A DNA stretch of 64,000 nucleotides. Origin: Amycolatopsis azurea DSM 43854 (lineage in GTDB: Bacteria > Actinomycetota > Actinomycetes > Mycobacteriales > Pseudonocardiaceae). The position numbers and the translations under genes were made by a program. Below, in pieces: positions 31,218-39,069 of this stretch. Position 1 is the stretch's first letter. Every line of letters begins with the position of its first letter. The notes under the pieces are model-generated. The model was not told where the DNA came from, did no database searches, and was given only the letters and a program-made list of their open reading frames with translations. The stretch covers positions 1 to 64,000 of the forward strand of contig NZ_MUXN01000017.1 in NCBI RefSeq assembly GCF_001995215.1. The letters run 5' to 3'.

Positions 31218-33951
31218 CGAGAAGCCCTTCCGGACGCTGGAACGGGATGATCACCTCGGGGGCGCCGTGGGTGGTGCGGTCGAAGAACAGGGCCCGCCCC
31301 GGCCGCGGCGACCAGTGCACGACCTGCCCGGCGGCGAACGGCGACAGTTCGTTGCCCTGGACGTCCAGCGCCGCCCAGCTCCCGATGTCGTCGGTGCCCG
31401 CGAACCCGAGCGTGTCCTTCAGCCGCGCGATGCTGCGCCACCAGCCGACGGTGTGGACGCCGTGCGCCGGACCCTGCTTCAGCAGCACTCGCAGCTGATC
31501 CAAACCGCTCTTGAGCTGTCCGGGCGCCTTGGCCTCCAGCGCGGGGATCGAAGCGTCGACGCCGTACAGCAGCAGCACTCGCGGTTTGTCCAAAGAGGAC
31601 AGTTTCTCCGCGATATCGATTACCCGGCCAGGTAAATCGTCGACCAGCTCCGCGCGGTGTCCGTCCGCCCGCAGTCGCTCGGCCAGTTCCTGCACCGCCG
31701 GGATCGACGCCTCGATGGGGCACGAAAGCACGAATTCCACGGCCCCTTCAGCGTGCTGCTTGGCCAGCGACCGCGCGGCCGAGTCCATGATGGACAGTGC
31801 CTCCGCCGTGGCCGCGCCGAGCACGGCGATGTTCCGTCCCGGCGCCTTCGGCAGGTCGACCCCGCAGGCGGCCTCGTCGACGTCGATGGACTGACCGAGC
31901 AGCGCGCGCGGCTTGCTCGTCAGCTTCAGATCGGTGAACGCGGGGAACTGTTCCAGCACGGGGGAATGCGCGCCGTCGAACAGCCGGGGTCGCTTGAAGG
32001 ACTCCGAGTACCGCTCCCACAGCCGGTGCTGCAGCTTGTTGAAGACGTCCTTGCTGCTCGCGTCCGGGACGTGGGCCAGCTGGTTCCCGTGCGCCACCCC
32101 GGAATCGTGGTTGATCACCGCGTGCCACTTCGGCGCCGAGACGGCCGCGTTGTTGGTCTCGGACAGCACGCGCCGCGCCTTCGGCATCGCGATCCGCAGC
32201 GTGCACTGCTCGAACACCGCCGGTTTGCCCCAGAACGCCTCGATCCCGGCGACGTCCTGGCTCGCCAGCACCAGGTGGATGCCCTGCGACCGGCCTCGCC
32301 GCGCGATGTCCTCCAGCAGCTGGGTCGCCGTCGACGTGACGCCGTCGCGCCCGGCGAACAGGTACTGGAACTCGTCGATGACGGCGACGATCCGCGGCCA
32401 GTGCCCGCCGGGGTCCTGCTCGCGCAGGTCCGCGAGGTTGGTGACCTCGTACAGTTTCGCCGCGGCGGACCGGCGGCGCAGCTCGTCGGCGAGGTACCGC
32501 AGCAGCGCCAGGCCGAACTCGCGGTCGGTGTTGACGTTGACCCCGATGAGCTTGGCGTGCGGAAGCCAGCTGGAGTCCCGCCGCCCCGGCGCCAGCCCGG
32601 CGAACGACACGCCTTCCTTGAAGTCCAGCAGGTACAGCGCGAGCTCGTCCGGCGAGTACCGCGCCGCGAAGCTGCCGAGCAGCGAGTACAGGAAGTTCGT
32701 CTTCCCCGAACCGCTCGGCCCGCCGATGAGCACGTGCGGGCTGGCGTCGCCGATGACGACCTCCACCGCCTCGCCCTCGAAGAACCCGACCGGCGCCCGC
32801 AGTTCCCGCGCCGAGCTCTCCTTGCCCAGTTCGGTGGGCAGGAGGTCGGCGAACGCGCGGGGCCCGCCCTGTTTGGCGATCAGCGCCTCGGCGATCCGCC
32901 CGGCGGCCCGGATGACCTGACCGGACGGCATCGGCGGATCGAGGTCGACGATCAGGTCGGGGCCGGTCATGCTGCTGACCGCGCGCCGTTCGTCGTGCAG
33001 GCTCAGCGATTCGACCGACGTCGACAGCATGGTCGGCACGTCGATCAGGATCAGGCAGATCCCGGCGGCCAGTGCCCCGGTGGCGACGCGTTTCAGTTCG
33101 CGGGCGCGTTCCGGTTCGAGGGTCTCCCCGTTGCCGTAGAGCACCGCGACGCGGAACGGTTCGACGCGCTGGCCGGTGGCCTGCCGGATCTCCCGCAGCG
33201 ACGTGTGCCCCGCCTGCATCCCGGTCGCGTGGATGCGGCGGATGTGGCCCGCCAGTTCGTCGAGGAGGTCTTCGAGCCGTCCCGGGTCGTACAGGGTGAG
33301 CGCGCTCGTGCGGCTCAGCGGGTAGAGGTCGGGCAGGATCGCGGTCAGCTGCCCGACGTCCCACAGATGGACGCGCACCGCGCCGGGTTCGAACGTGCTC
33401 AGGATCCGCATCAGCAGGTTCTGCACGATGCCGTCCACGGTGGCCCGGGTCTTCGGTGCCGACTGGATGGACAGATGCGACTCGTCGAGCAGGGGCGTCG
33501 CGACGTCGAACGTGCGCGGGACGTCCCGGCCAGGCACGGTCGCCGAACCGATGCGCCACAGTCCGGGCGCGGTGATGCCGGGGTTGGTGCCGACCCGGCC
33601 CAGCCAGTCGCCCGGCTGCCGGCTCGCGGGCCCCGGCGCGTTGTTCGCGACCAGTTCGCGCAGAGTGTTCGGGCCCGCTTCCCACTCCGAGTAGAACTGG
33701 CCGCGGATGCTGGAGAGCTGACCGAACACCTCGTTCGAGGCGGGATGTCGCGACCACTCGGCGTACTGCTCCGAAGTGGAGTTGTTCATCCCCACCCGGA
33801 CTATGTGCTGTTCGAGTTCCAGCTTGGCCAGGTCCGCTTCGGCGGCCTGGCGGGCGCCGGCGGCGGCGCCGAGGACGAGCCCGATCTGGTGGCGGACCCG
33901 CTCCAGCGCCGTGGCGACGCGATTGCGCTGTTCACTCGCTTTGCTGCCCAT
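31210..33951 (-). CDS. Soluble FtsK/SpoIIIE-type (EccC-like) ATPase
   Basis: A 913-residue protein without membrane helices. Residues 1-110 are helical; 110-400 form a lead-in domain (VDGIVQNLLMRILSTFEPGAVRVHLWD). An FtsK domain follows with P-loop GGPSGSGKTN at 410-419, Walker B VAVIDEFQYLF at about 523-533, and RSQGIHLVLASQ. A second ATPase-like domain (about 680-900) has a broken P-loop (VLGAATAEALS) and Walker-B-like RVLLLYGVDAS, as in the degenerate EccC modules that bind type VII substrates. It could alternatively be a DNA pump. Operon: two helical proteins, a 51-residue protein, this gene, and a coiled-coil protein. Confidence 0.85.
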   Translation of the reverse strand: MGSKASEQRNRVATALERVRHQIGLVLGAAAGARQAAEADLAKLELEQHIVRVGMNNSTSEQYAEWSRHPASNEVFGQLSSIRGQFYSEWEAGPNTLRELVANNAPGPASRQPGDWLGRVGTNPGITAPGLWRIGSATVPGRDVPRTFDVATPLLDESHLSIQSAPKTRATVDGIVQNLLMRILSTFEPGAVRVHLWDVGQLTAILPDLYPLSRTSALTLYDPGRLEDLLDELAGHIRRIHATGMQAGHTSLREIRQATGQRVEPFRVAVLYGNGETLEPERARELKRVATGALAAGICLILIDVPTMLSTSVESLSLHDERRAVSSMTGPDLIVDLDPPMPSGQVIRAAGRIAEALIAKQGGPRAFADLLPTELGKESSARELRAPVGFFEGEAVEVVIGDASPHVLIGGPSGSGKTNFLYSLLGSFAARYSPDELALYLLDFKEGVSFAGLAPGRRDSSWLPHAKLIGVNVNTDREFGLALLRYLADELRRRSAAAKLYEVTNLADLREQDPGGHWPRIVAVIDEFQYLFAGRDGVTSTATQLLEDIARRGRSQGIHLVLASQDVAGIEAFWGKPAVFEQCTLRIAMPKARRVLSETNNAAVSAPKWHAVINHDSGVAHGNQLAHVPDASSKDVFNKLQHRLWERYSESFKRPRLFDGAHSPVLEQFPAFTDLKLTSKPRALLGQSIDVDEAACGVDLPKAPGRNIAVLGAATAEALSIMDSAARSLAKQHAEGAVEFVLSCPIEASIPAVQELAERLRADGHRAELVDDLPGRVIDIAEKLSSLDKPRVLLLYGVDASIPALEAKAPGQLKSGLDQLRVLLKQGPAHGVHTVGWWRSIARLKDTLGFAGTDDIGSWAALDVQGNELSPFAAGQVVHWSPRPGRALFFDRTTHGAPEVIIPFQRPEGLLDG

Positions 33952-33966
33952 ACCGGCTCGCCGATC

Positions 33967-34122
33967 TCAGTGTCCGATGGTGAACCCGCGACCGCGATCG
34001 ACGTCGGCAGGACGCGACCTGGTCATCCACGTCACCGACGCGGACAGGGCGTCCTGCCACCGCGATAGCGGGGCCTTCGGCCGGGCGGGTTCAACCCTTT
34101 GTGGCCATTTTTCCAAGTACAT
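33967..34122 (-). CDS. 51-residue basic protein between helical proteins and ATPase
   Basis: A short frame with GGCGGAG before ATG 34122, starting 20 bases after the previous stop and ending 15 bases before the ATPase start, so the operon has no real gap. The protein is basic and Trp-rich (MYLEKWPQR, PLSRWQDALSASVTWMTRSRP, then DRGRG). It begins with MYLE like the preceding 81-residue protein. No family is recognised. Spacing and ribosome site are the main support. Confidence 0.55.
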   Translation of the reverse strand: MYLEKWPQRVEPARPKAPLSRWQDALSASVTWMTRSRPADVDRGRGFTIGH

Positions 34123-34141
34123 GGCAGCTCCGCCCGCAGTC

Positions 34142-34387
34142 TCAGAGGCGTGATTGGTAGCCGCTGACCAGGTCGTCAGCGGCGGAAAGGCGCGTCAGGA
34201 GATTTTCCATTCCCTCGTCGGCCTGTGCCAGCTGCGGCGGTACCCAGGGGACGGCTTGGGCCTGCGGTTCGACCATGGCGCGCCGGGACTCCTCGAGCAG
34301 GCTCCTGGCCCGCTCGGCATGGGCGCGCCCGTCGGCGAGCCCGGTCTGGACGGCCGTCAGCAGCTGGTGCAGTTCTTCGAGGTACAT
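34142..34387 (-). CDS. Small helical protein B (WXG100-like size, C-terminal YQSRL)
   Basis: An 81-residue protein of two predicted helices (LHQLLTAVQTGLADGRAHAE..., and LAQADEGMENLLTRLSAADD) joined by a Pro-rich turn VPWVPP. It has no signal peptide. The last residues GYQSRL mirror SYSTRL at the end of the preceding protein. Size, helical-hairpin layout and an EccC-like ATPase in the same operon suggest an ESX/WXG100-like substrate or partner, although the WXG motif itself is absent. The ATG is 2 bases after the upstream stop. Confidence 0.65.
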   Translation of the reverse strand: MYLEELHQLLTAVQTGLADGRAHAERARSLLEESRRAMVEPQAQAVPWVPPQLAQADEGMENLLTRLSAADDLVSGYQSRL

Positions 34388-34389
34388 GC

Positions 34390-34650
34390 TCAGAGGCGGG
34401 TCGAGTACGACTCGGCCGACGAGATGCCTGCCTGGATGGTGCTCTGCATCCCGGTGATGCCCTGCAGGGCTTCGGCGAGCAGTCCGTGCGCCTGGCTCAC
34501 CTCGTGCTGGGTGCTGCCCTGAGTGGCCTGTGACAGGGAGAGCTGGGCTTCTTCGAGAGACTGCGCTGCCTGCTGAAGAGCGGCGATGCTCGCGGATGCC
34601 TTCTCGTTCGCGAGCGCGATACCAGCGCGGATCTCTTCGACTCCGGCCAT
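34390..34650 (-). CDS. Small helical protein A (WXG100-like size, C-terminal YSTRL)
   Basis: An 86-residue protein, mostly two long amphipathic helices (EEIRAGIALANEKASASIAA and AHGLLAEALQGITGMQ with their continuations) around a QGSTQHEV turn. It has no cysteine, no signal peptide and no WXG. It ends SYSTRL. The first gene of the operon, with AAGGAG before ATG 34650 and an AT-rich promoter region upstream. Pairing with protein B as a heterodimer like EsxA/EsxB is inference. Confidence 0.68.
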   Translation of the reverse strand: MAGVEEIRAGIALANEKASASIAALQQAAQSLEEAQLSLSQATQGSTQHEVSQAHGLLAEALQGITGMQSTIQAGISSAESYSTRL

Positions 34651-34690
34651 TTTGGCGGACTCCTTGGGACGTCGGGGGCTGGAACGACCA

Positions 34691-34728
34691 CACTTAAACT
34701 TAGCGTGATCATCTGACTCTGTTAAGTG
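34691..34728. promoter_or_regulatory. Inverted CACTTAA/TTAAGTG repeat in the operon promoter
   Basis: CACTTAA (34691-34697) and TTAAGTG (34722-34728) face each other over 24 bases in an unusually AT-rich stretch 40 bases upstream of helical protein A. A possible -10 (TAAGTT on the minus strand) lies within. May be an operator for the FtsK/EccC-like operon. Confidence 0.4.
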
Positions 34729-34749
34729 AAGGTCCTGCGAAGTAATCAA

Positions 34750-34783
34750 CAAGGCCCCGGACGTCGAGACGTCCGGGGCCTTG
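34750..34783 (-). terminator. Terminator of tRNA-Ser(GGA)
   Basis: Perfect arms CAAGGCCCCGGACGT and complement around a 4-base loop, followed leftward by a T-rich TTGATTACTT tail, right after the tRNA. Confidence 0.9.
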
Positions 34784-34789
34784 TTGCGG

Positions 34790-34874
34790 CGGAGGATACA
34801 GGATTCGAACCTGCGAGGGCGTGAACCCAACACGCTTTCCAAGCGTGCGCCTTAGGCCGCTCGGCCAATCCTCC
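34790..34874 (-). tRNA. tRNA-Ser(GGA)
   Basis: Leftward gene: acceptor GGAGGAT pairs with ATCCTCC, discriminator G, anticodon loop TTGGAAA between CACGC/GCGTG (anticodon GGA), variable arm, and GGTTCGAATCC T-loop. Reads UCC and UCU. Confidence 0.95.
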
Positions 34875-34946
34875 GTGGACAACTTTACCGGATGCCCTTT
34901 CGCCCCTTCGAAGGCGGGTCTGACCTGGACTTCCGGCTGGTGGGCC

Positions 34947-35693
34947 TCACGTGTGCGCGGGCGGTAGGACGTCGGCGACGACGCAGGTGATGTTGTCCGG
35001 TCCGCCGCCCTCGTTGGCCAGGTCGATCAGCCTCGGGACGGTCTCGGCGGGAGCTTGGAAGGCGCCCAGGACGTCCTTGATAACGGTTTCGACAACCGTT
35101 GCCGTTAACCCGTCCGAGCACAGGAGAAGGCGGTCTCCGGGAGCCGCTTCGAAGGTCCAGATGTCCGCTTCGCCGCTTCCGGTGCTCAGAAGCGCCTTCA
35201 TCAGCAGGGAGCCTCGAGGGTGCCCTTCGACCTCTGACGGGTCGATGCGCCCGTCGTCCGCGAGAGCCTGTGCGAGGGTGTGGTCGCGGGTGAAGCGCTG
35301 AAGCGTCCCGTCGCGTAGGAGGTAGCCCTTCGAGTCGCCGATGTGGACGGCGGTGAAGTGCGCGCCGTCGAACAGCAGGCCCGTCAGGGTGGTGCCCATG
35401 CCCCGCGTCTCGGGCTGTTCCTCGGCCGTCGCGGCCAGCCGGTCGTCGATGGCGCGAAGGCCGCCGGTGAGCACCTCGTACAGGTCGACGTCCGCGAGGT
35501 CGAAGCCGCTGAGATCCGAGTCGAGCCGGGACAGGACGCCCACCGCCTCGGCGCTGGCGACCTCACCGTGCGGCTGGCCGCCGATGCCGTCGGCGACCGC
35601 CAGCATCCTCCCGCTGGCGTAGACCGAGTCCTGGTTGACCTGGCGTCGCTGCCCGACGTCCGAGCCGGCGGCGTACCGAAGGGTGTACCTCAT
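34947..35693 (-). CDS. PP2C-family protein Ser/Thr phosphatase
   Basis: A 248-residue soluble PPM phosphatase with the metal-binding motifs in order: RRQVNQDSVY, VADGIGGQPHGEVAS, MGTTLTGLL, VHIGDSKGYLLRDG, LLLCSDGLTATV and GGPDNITCVV. All metal Asp residues appear intact and no membrane helix is present, unlike PstP. It removes phosphates from Ser/Thr. It is divergent from the methyltransferase-like gene, which is coupled to a Ser/Thr kinase, so phosphatase and kinase may act on the same targets. Confidence 0.92.
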   Translation of the reverse strand: MRYTLRYAAGSDVGQRRQVNQDSVYASGRMLAVADGIGGQPHGEVASAEAVGVLSRLDSDLSGFDLADVDLYEVLTGGLRAIDDRLAATAEEQPETRGMGTTLTGLLFDGAHFTAVHIGDSKGYLLRDGTLQRFTRDHTLAQALADDGRIDPSEVEGHPRGSLLMKALLSTGSGEADIWTFEAAPGDRLLLCSDGLTATVVETVIKDVLGAFQAPAETVPRLIDLANEGGGPDNITCVVADVLPPAHT

Positions 35694-35710
35694 GGACCCC
35701 AGTAAAGCAG

Positions 35711-35729
35711 TTGTGTACTGAGTTCACAA
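35711..35729. promoter_or_regulatory. 19-bp palindrome between the phosphatase and methyltransferase genes
   Basis: TTGTGTACTGAGTTCACAA is a near-perfect palindrome (mismatches only at one position per arm and the centre). It lies 17 bases upstream of the phosphatase start and 30 bases upstream of the TACGAT -10 (35759-35764) of the divergent gene. Likely bound by the HTH at the start of the methyltransferase-like protein. Confidence 0.6.
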
Positions 35730-35770
35730 ACAAAGGGCTGGAATGGTCGACTTTCGGTTACGATGCGCCG

Positions 35771-37429
35771 ATGGAGGAGCAAGCCACCGTCAGCGCGGCG
35801 GACATCGCGCGGATCGCCGGCGTCGGCCGCGCCGCGGTGAGCAACTGGCGTCGACGGTACGGAGATTTTCCGCCGCCCGTCGGCGGGACGGCGTCGAGCC
35901 CCCTCTTTTCCCTGTTCGCCGTCGAAAACTGGCTGCGTGAACGGGGGAAACCGGTCGAAATATCGCTCGGTGACCGGGTCTGGCAGCGGCTGCGCAACCT
36001 CGGCGACGATCTGGAACTGGGCGACCGGGTGGGCCGGGTGGGCTCTTTCCTGTCAGGGCGAGGTGTCCGCGAGTGGACCTTCTCGCCCCGCTACGACGAC
36101 GCCGAGCTGCTCGACCTGCTGGACCGCTTCGCCGACGAGGTGGGTGCGCGCGAGGCCTTCGAGTTCCTGCTCGAACGCTACGTCGAGGCGCACTCCCGTC
36201 AGCTGTCCGTCACCGCGGGACCGGTGGCCGCGCTGATGTCCCGGCTCATCGGCCCCGATCCCGGCGTCGTGCTCGATCCCGCGTGCGGGATCGGGACGCT
36301 GCTCCTCGCCTCCGGCGGCGGCCGCCTGCTCGGCCAGGTCGGCGATCCGGCGACCTCGTGCATCGCCGCGCACCGGCTGCTGCTCGCCGGGGCGGACATG
36401 GAGATGTACGGCGCGGACGCCCTGTCGATGGACTCCTACGAAGGACTCCTCGCGGACGCCGTCGTCTGCGATCCGCCGTTCAACGAACGGGAATGGGGAT
36501 ACGACGAACTCGTCGGCGACCCGCGCTGGGAGTACGGCCAGCCGCCGCGCGGCGAACCGGAACTGGCGTGGGTGCAGCACTGTCTCGCGCACGTGAAACC
36601 CGGTGGGCTGGTCGCGATCCGCATGCCGCCCGCCGCCGCCGGACGCCGCACCGGGCGGCGGATCCGCGGGAACCTGTTGCGGGCCGGGGCCTTGCGCGCG
36701 GTGGTGACGGTCGGCGGCGCGGATCTCTGGCTGCTGCGGCGACCGGAACCCGGGGAGCGGCCGCCGTCCCGGCTGCTCCTGCTGGCGGATCCGTCCACTG
36801 TGGAGGAACAGTGGCAGGAACACCTGCGCGGCGCCGAGGTTCCGGGCGCGGTCCGGATCATCGACCTGCTCGACGAGGTGATCGACCTTTCCCCCGCGCG
36901 GTATCAGGCGCGGGACGAACACGCGGGTGAGGCGTTTCTCGAAGTGCGGCGGCATTTCGAGAAGATCCGGCCGGAACTGCCGCCGCTGGCGGTGTCCGGC
37001 GGGAAGCTCTCGTTCACCACGATCGGCGAGCTGCTGAAGTCCGGTGTCCTCACCGTGCCGGAATCGGTGGAGGCGGGGGACGTCCTCGCGGCGCCCGCCG
37101 TGCCCGCGTATGTCCACAGTGGAGCTTCGTTCGCGGCGGAGCCGACGATGTCGAAGTACCGCACCGATCCCGAACGGCTGGACGCCGCTTTCCTCGCCGG
37201 CTGCCTGCGCGCGGCCGGGCAGCTCGCGCCGTCCTCCTCGACCAGGATCGACCTCAGGCGCACCCGGATCCCTCGCCTGCCGATCGAAGCGCAGCGTGCC
37301 CACGGGGCGGCGTTCACCCGGCTCGCCGCCTTCGAGGACGCCATCCGCGAGGCGGCGGAATCGGGTCTGGAGCTGGTGAGGCTAGGCTTGACGGGACTGA
37401 CTGAAGGCCAGCTCAAGCCGGAGAACTAG
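35771..37429 (+). CDS. HTH plus N6-adenine methyltransferase-like protein
   Basis: A 552-residue protein. Residues 7-30 form a helix-turn-helix (SAADIARIAGVGRAAVSNWR) with a wing-like tail to residue 58. A gamma-class N6 methyltransferase core follows: a TAGPVAALMSRL segment in the place of the usual TP-containing motif, SAM motif VVLDPACGIGTLLL at about 166-179 and catalytic DPPF at 234-237 (HsdM has NPPF). The C-terminal 250 residues may recognise DNA. No restriction enzyme or specificity subunit is nearby, so a regulatory role is as likely as modification. TACGAT ends 6 bases before the ATG: probably leaderless. The stop overlaps the kinase start by one base. Confidence 0.8.
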   Translation: MEEQATVSAADIARIAGVGRAAVSNWRRRYGDFPPPVGGTASSPLFSLFAVENWLRERGKPVEISLGDRVWQRLRNLGDDLELGDRVGRVGSFLSGRGVREWTFSPRYDDAELLDLLDRFADEVGAREAFEFLLERYVEAHSRQLSVTAGPVAALMSRLIGPDPGVVLDPACGIGTLLLASGGGRLLGQVGDPATSCIAAHRLLLAGADMEMYGADALSMDSYEGLLADAVVCDPPFNEREWGYDELVGDPRWEYGQPPRGEPELAWVQHCLAHVKPGGLVAIRMPPAAAGRRTGRRIRGNLLRAGALRAVVTVGGADLWLLRRPEPGERPPSRLLLLADPSTVEEQWQEHLRGAEVPGAVRIIDLLDEVIDLSPARYQARDEHAGEAFLEVRRHFEKIRPELPPLAVSGGKLSFTTIGELLKSGVLTVPESVEAGDVLAAPAVPAYVHSGASFAAEPTMSKYRTDPERLDAAFLAGCLRAAGQLAPSSSTRIDLRRTRIPRLPIEAQRAHGAAFTRLAAFEDAIREAAESGLELVRLGLTGLTEGQLKPEN

Positions 37430-38313
37430 TGCTTATCTCGGACCGCTACGAACTCGACGAGCTGCCGCTCGGCCGGGGTGGGATGGGCGCGGTCTACGCG
37501 GGCCACGACCGGCATCTCGGCCGCCGCGTCGCGGTGAAGTTCCTCGGGCTTCCCGGCGGTCCGGACGCCGAACTCGAACAGCGCTTCATCCGCGAGGCGC
37601 GGATCCTCGCCACCCTCGAACACGCGGGCGCGCCGACGTTGTACGACTTCGGCACCTACGACGAGCGGTTGTACCAGGTCATGCAGTTCATCGAGGGCGT
37701 GACCGTCGCCGATCTCGCCGCCGAACACGGGCCGCTGCCGGTGCCGTGGGCGGCCGCGATCGCGGCGCAGGCCTGCGCCGTGCTGTCCGCCGCGCACGCG
37801 CTGTCCATCTGCCACCGTGATCTCAAGCCCACCAACCTGATGCTGTGTCCCGACGGCAGCGTGAAGGTGCTCGACTTCGGGCTCGCGATGCTGCGCGAGA
37901 CCGACGTCGCCCAGTTCACCCGCGCCGGGCAGATCCTCGGCACCCCCGCGTACATGGCGCCCGAGCAGATCCAGCGCGGGATCGCCGGGCCGCGCAGCGA
38001 TCTGTACGCGCTGGGCTGCGTCCTGCACGAGATGCTGACCGGCAGGCAGCTGTTCACCGGCCCGACGGCGTACGCGGTGTTCGAGAAACAGGTCAAGGAC
38101 AGTCCGGCCGAAGTGGACGGTGTCCCGGACGGACTGAACGTGCTGCTCGCGGACCTGCTGGAAAAGGACCCCGGACGACGTCCCGCCGACGCGGACGAAC
38201 TGTTCGGACGGCTCGCCGTGTTCGCGCGGGACCTGCCGCCGCTGCCCGGATACCTGGACGAAGGCGCCAATCCGGGCCGCATGTACGCGCGGGTAGTCGG
38301 CCGCGTGCCCTGA
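37429..38313 (+). CDS. Soluble Ser/Thr protein kinase
   Basis: A 294-residue Hanks-type kinase that is nearly all catalytic domain. Motifs: glycine loop GRGGMGAVY (15-23), Lys37 in VAVKF, HRDLKPTN with catalytic Asp131, DFG at 149-151, GTPAYMAPEQI and SDLYALGCVLHEML. No membrane helix, PASTA or other sensor domain. A short tail PLPGYLDEGANPGRMY follows. The GTG start overlaps the methyltransferase stop (TAGTG), so the two are co-translated. A dedicated switch with the nearby PP2C phosphatase is likely. Confidence 0.93.
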   Translation: MLISDRYELDELPLGRGGMGAVYAGHDRHLGRRVAVKFLGLPGGPDAELEQRFIREARILATLEHAGAPTLYDFGTYDERLYQVMQFIEGVTVADLAAEHGPLPVPWAAAIAAQACAVLSAAHALSICHRDLKPTNLMLCPDGSVKVLDFGLAMLRETDVAQFTRAGQILGTPAYMAPEQIQRGIAGPRSDLYALGCVLHEMLTGRQLFTGPTAYAVFEKQVKDSPAEVDGVPDGLNVLLADLLEKDPGRRPADADELFGRLAVFARDLPPLPGYLDEGANPGRMYARVVGRVP

Positions 38314-38406
38314 GACGTGATCGTGACCTTCCGATCAACAACCCCGAACCGGTGACTTCCGTCTTTACCCATGTCAGACGGACCACGACATTCGGGGGTA
38401 AGGGTT

Positions 38407-39069
38407 GTGAAGAAGTTCCTGGTGGGGGTGACCGCACTGGCCACGGCGCTGGTGCTGACCGCGTGTTCCGGCAACTCCGGCGGCGGTACGCCGGGCGGCG
38501 GAGCCGTCGCGCAGGGCGACCCGGCCGGTGGGGCCACGACCACGTCGGCACCGGCCACGTCGGCGCCGTCCACCTCGTCCGCCGCGCCGACCACCTCGTC
38601 CCAGCCGCCGAGCAGCAGCTCCACGCCGAAGCCGACGTCCTCGAAGCCCAAGCCGACGCCGAAGCCCACCCCGAAACCCGAGGTGAAGCCCGCCGCGAAC
38701 GCCGCCGACGTGCCGTGCAAGGCCGCGCTGGCCTCGCCCGGCGTGAGCGCCTGCGTGGACCTCTCCTCGCTGAAGACGTGGCTGCTGCAGGACGGCAAGG
38801 TCATCTACGGCCCGGTCAAGCAGCTTCCCGGCAAGAAGGGGCACGCGACGCCGACCGGCGTCTTCCACGTTTCGAACAAGGTCAAGAACTACCACTCGAA
38901 GGCCTTCGACGCGCCGATGCCGAACTCGGTGTTCTTCCTGCCGGGGATCGCGTTCCACACCGGCAGCCTGTCGGTGTACTCGCACGGCTGCATCCACCTC
39001 TCGGCGGCGGCTTCGCAGAAGTACTTCACGACCTTGCAGAGCGGCGACGTGGTTCAGGTAGTGGCCTGA
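38407..39069 (+). CDS. L,D-transpeptidase (YkuD-like) lipoprotein
   Basis: A 220-residue exported lipoprotein: lipobox LTAC at residue 20, a long Ser/Thr/Pro/Lys linker (to about 100) that can span the wall, and a YkuD domain with VIYGPVKQLPGKKG, HATPTGVFHV, GIAFHTG and the catalytic SHGCIHLS with Cys. It forms or uses 3-3 cross-links in peptidoglycan, or anchors ligands. Start GTG 38407 with GTAAGGG upstream. A single gene between the kinase and the sugar-dehydrogenase pair. Confidence 0.88.
   Translation: MKKFLVGVTALATALVLTACSGNSGGGTPGGGAVAQGDPAGGATTTSAPATSAPSTSSAAPTTSSQPPSSSSTPKPTSSKPKPTPKPTPKPEVKPAANAADVPCKAALASPGVSACVDLSSLKTWLLQDGKVIYGPVKQLPGKKGHATPTGVFHVSNKVKNYHSKAFDAPMPNSVFFLPGIAFHTGSLSVYSHGCIHLSAAASQKYFTTLQSGDVVQVVA

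Noticed and set aside
35771..38313. Complete Pgl or BREX phage-defence locus.
   Set aside because: PglZ, a large PglW/BrxC-type protein and BrxL/Lon are absent, so the likeness is limited to kinase plus methyltransferase.
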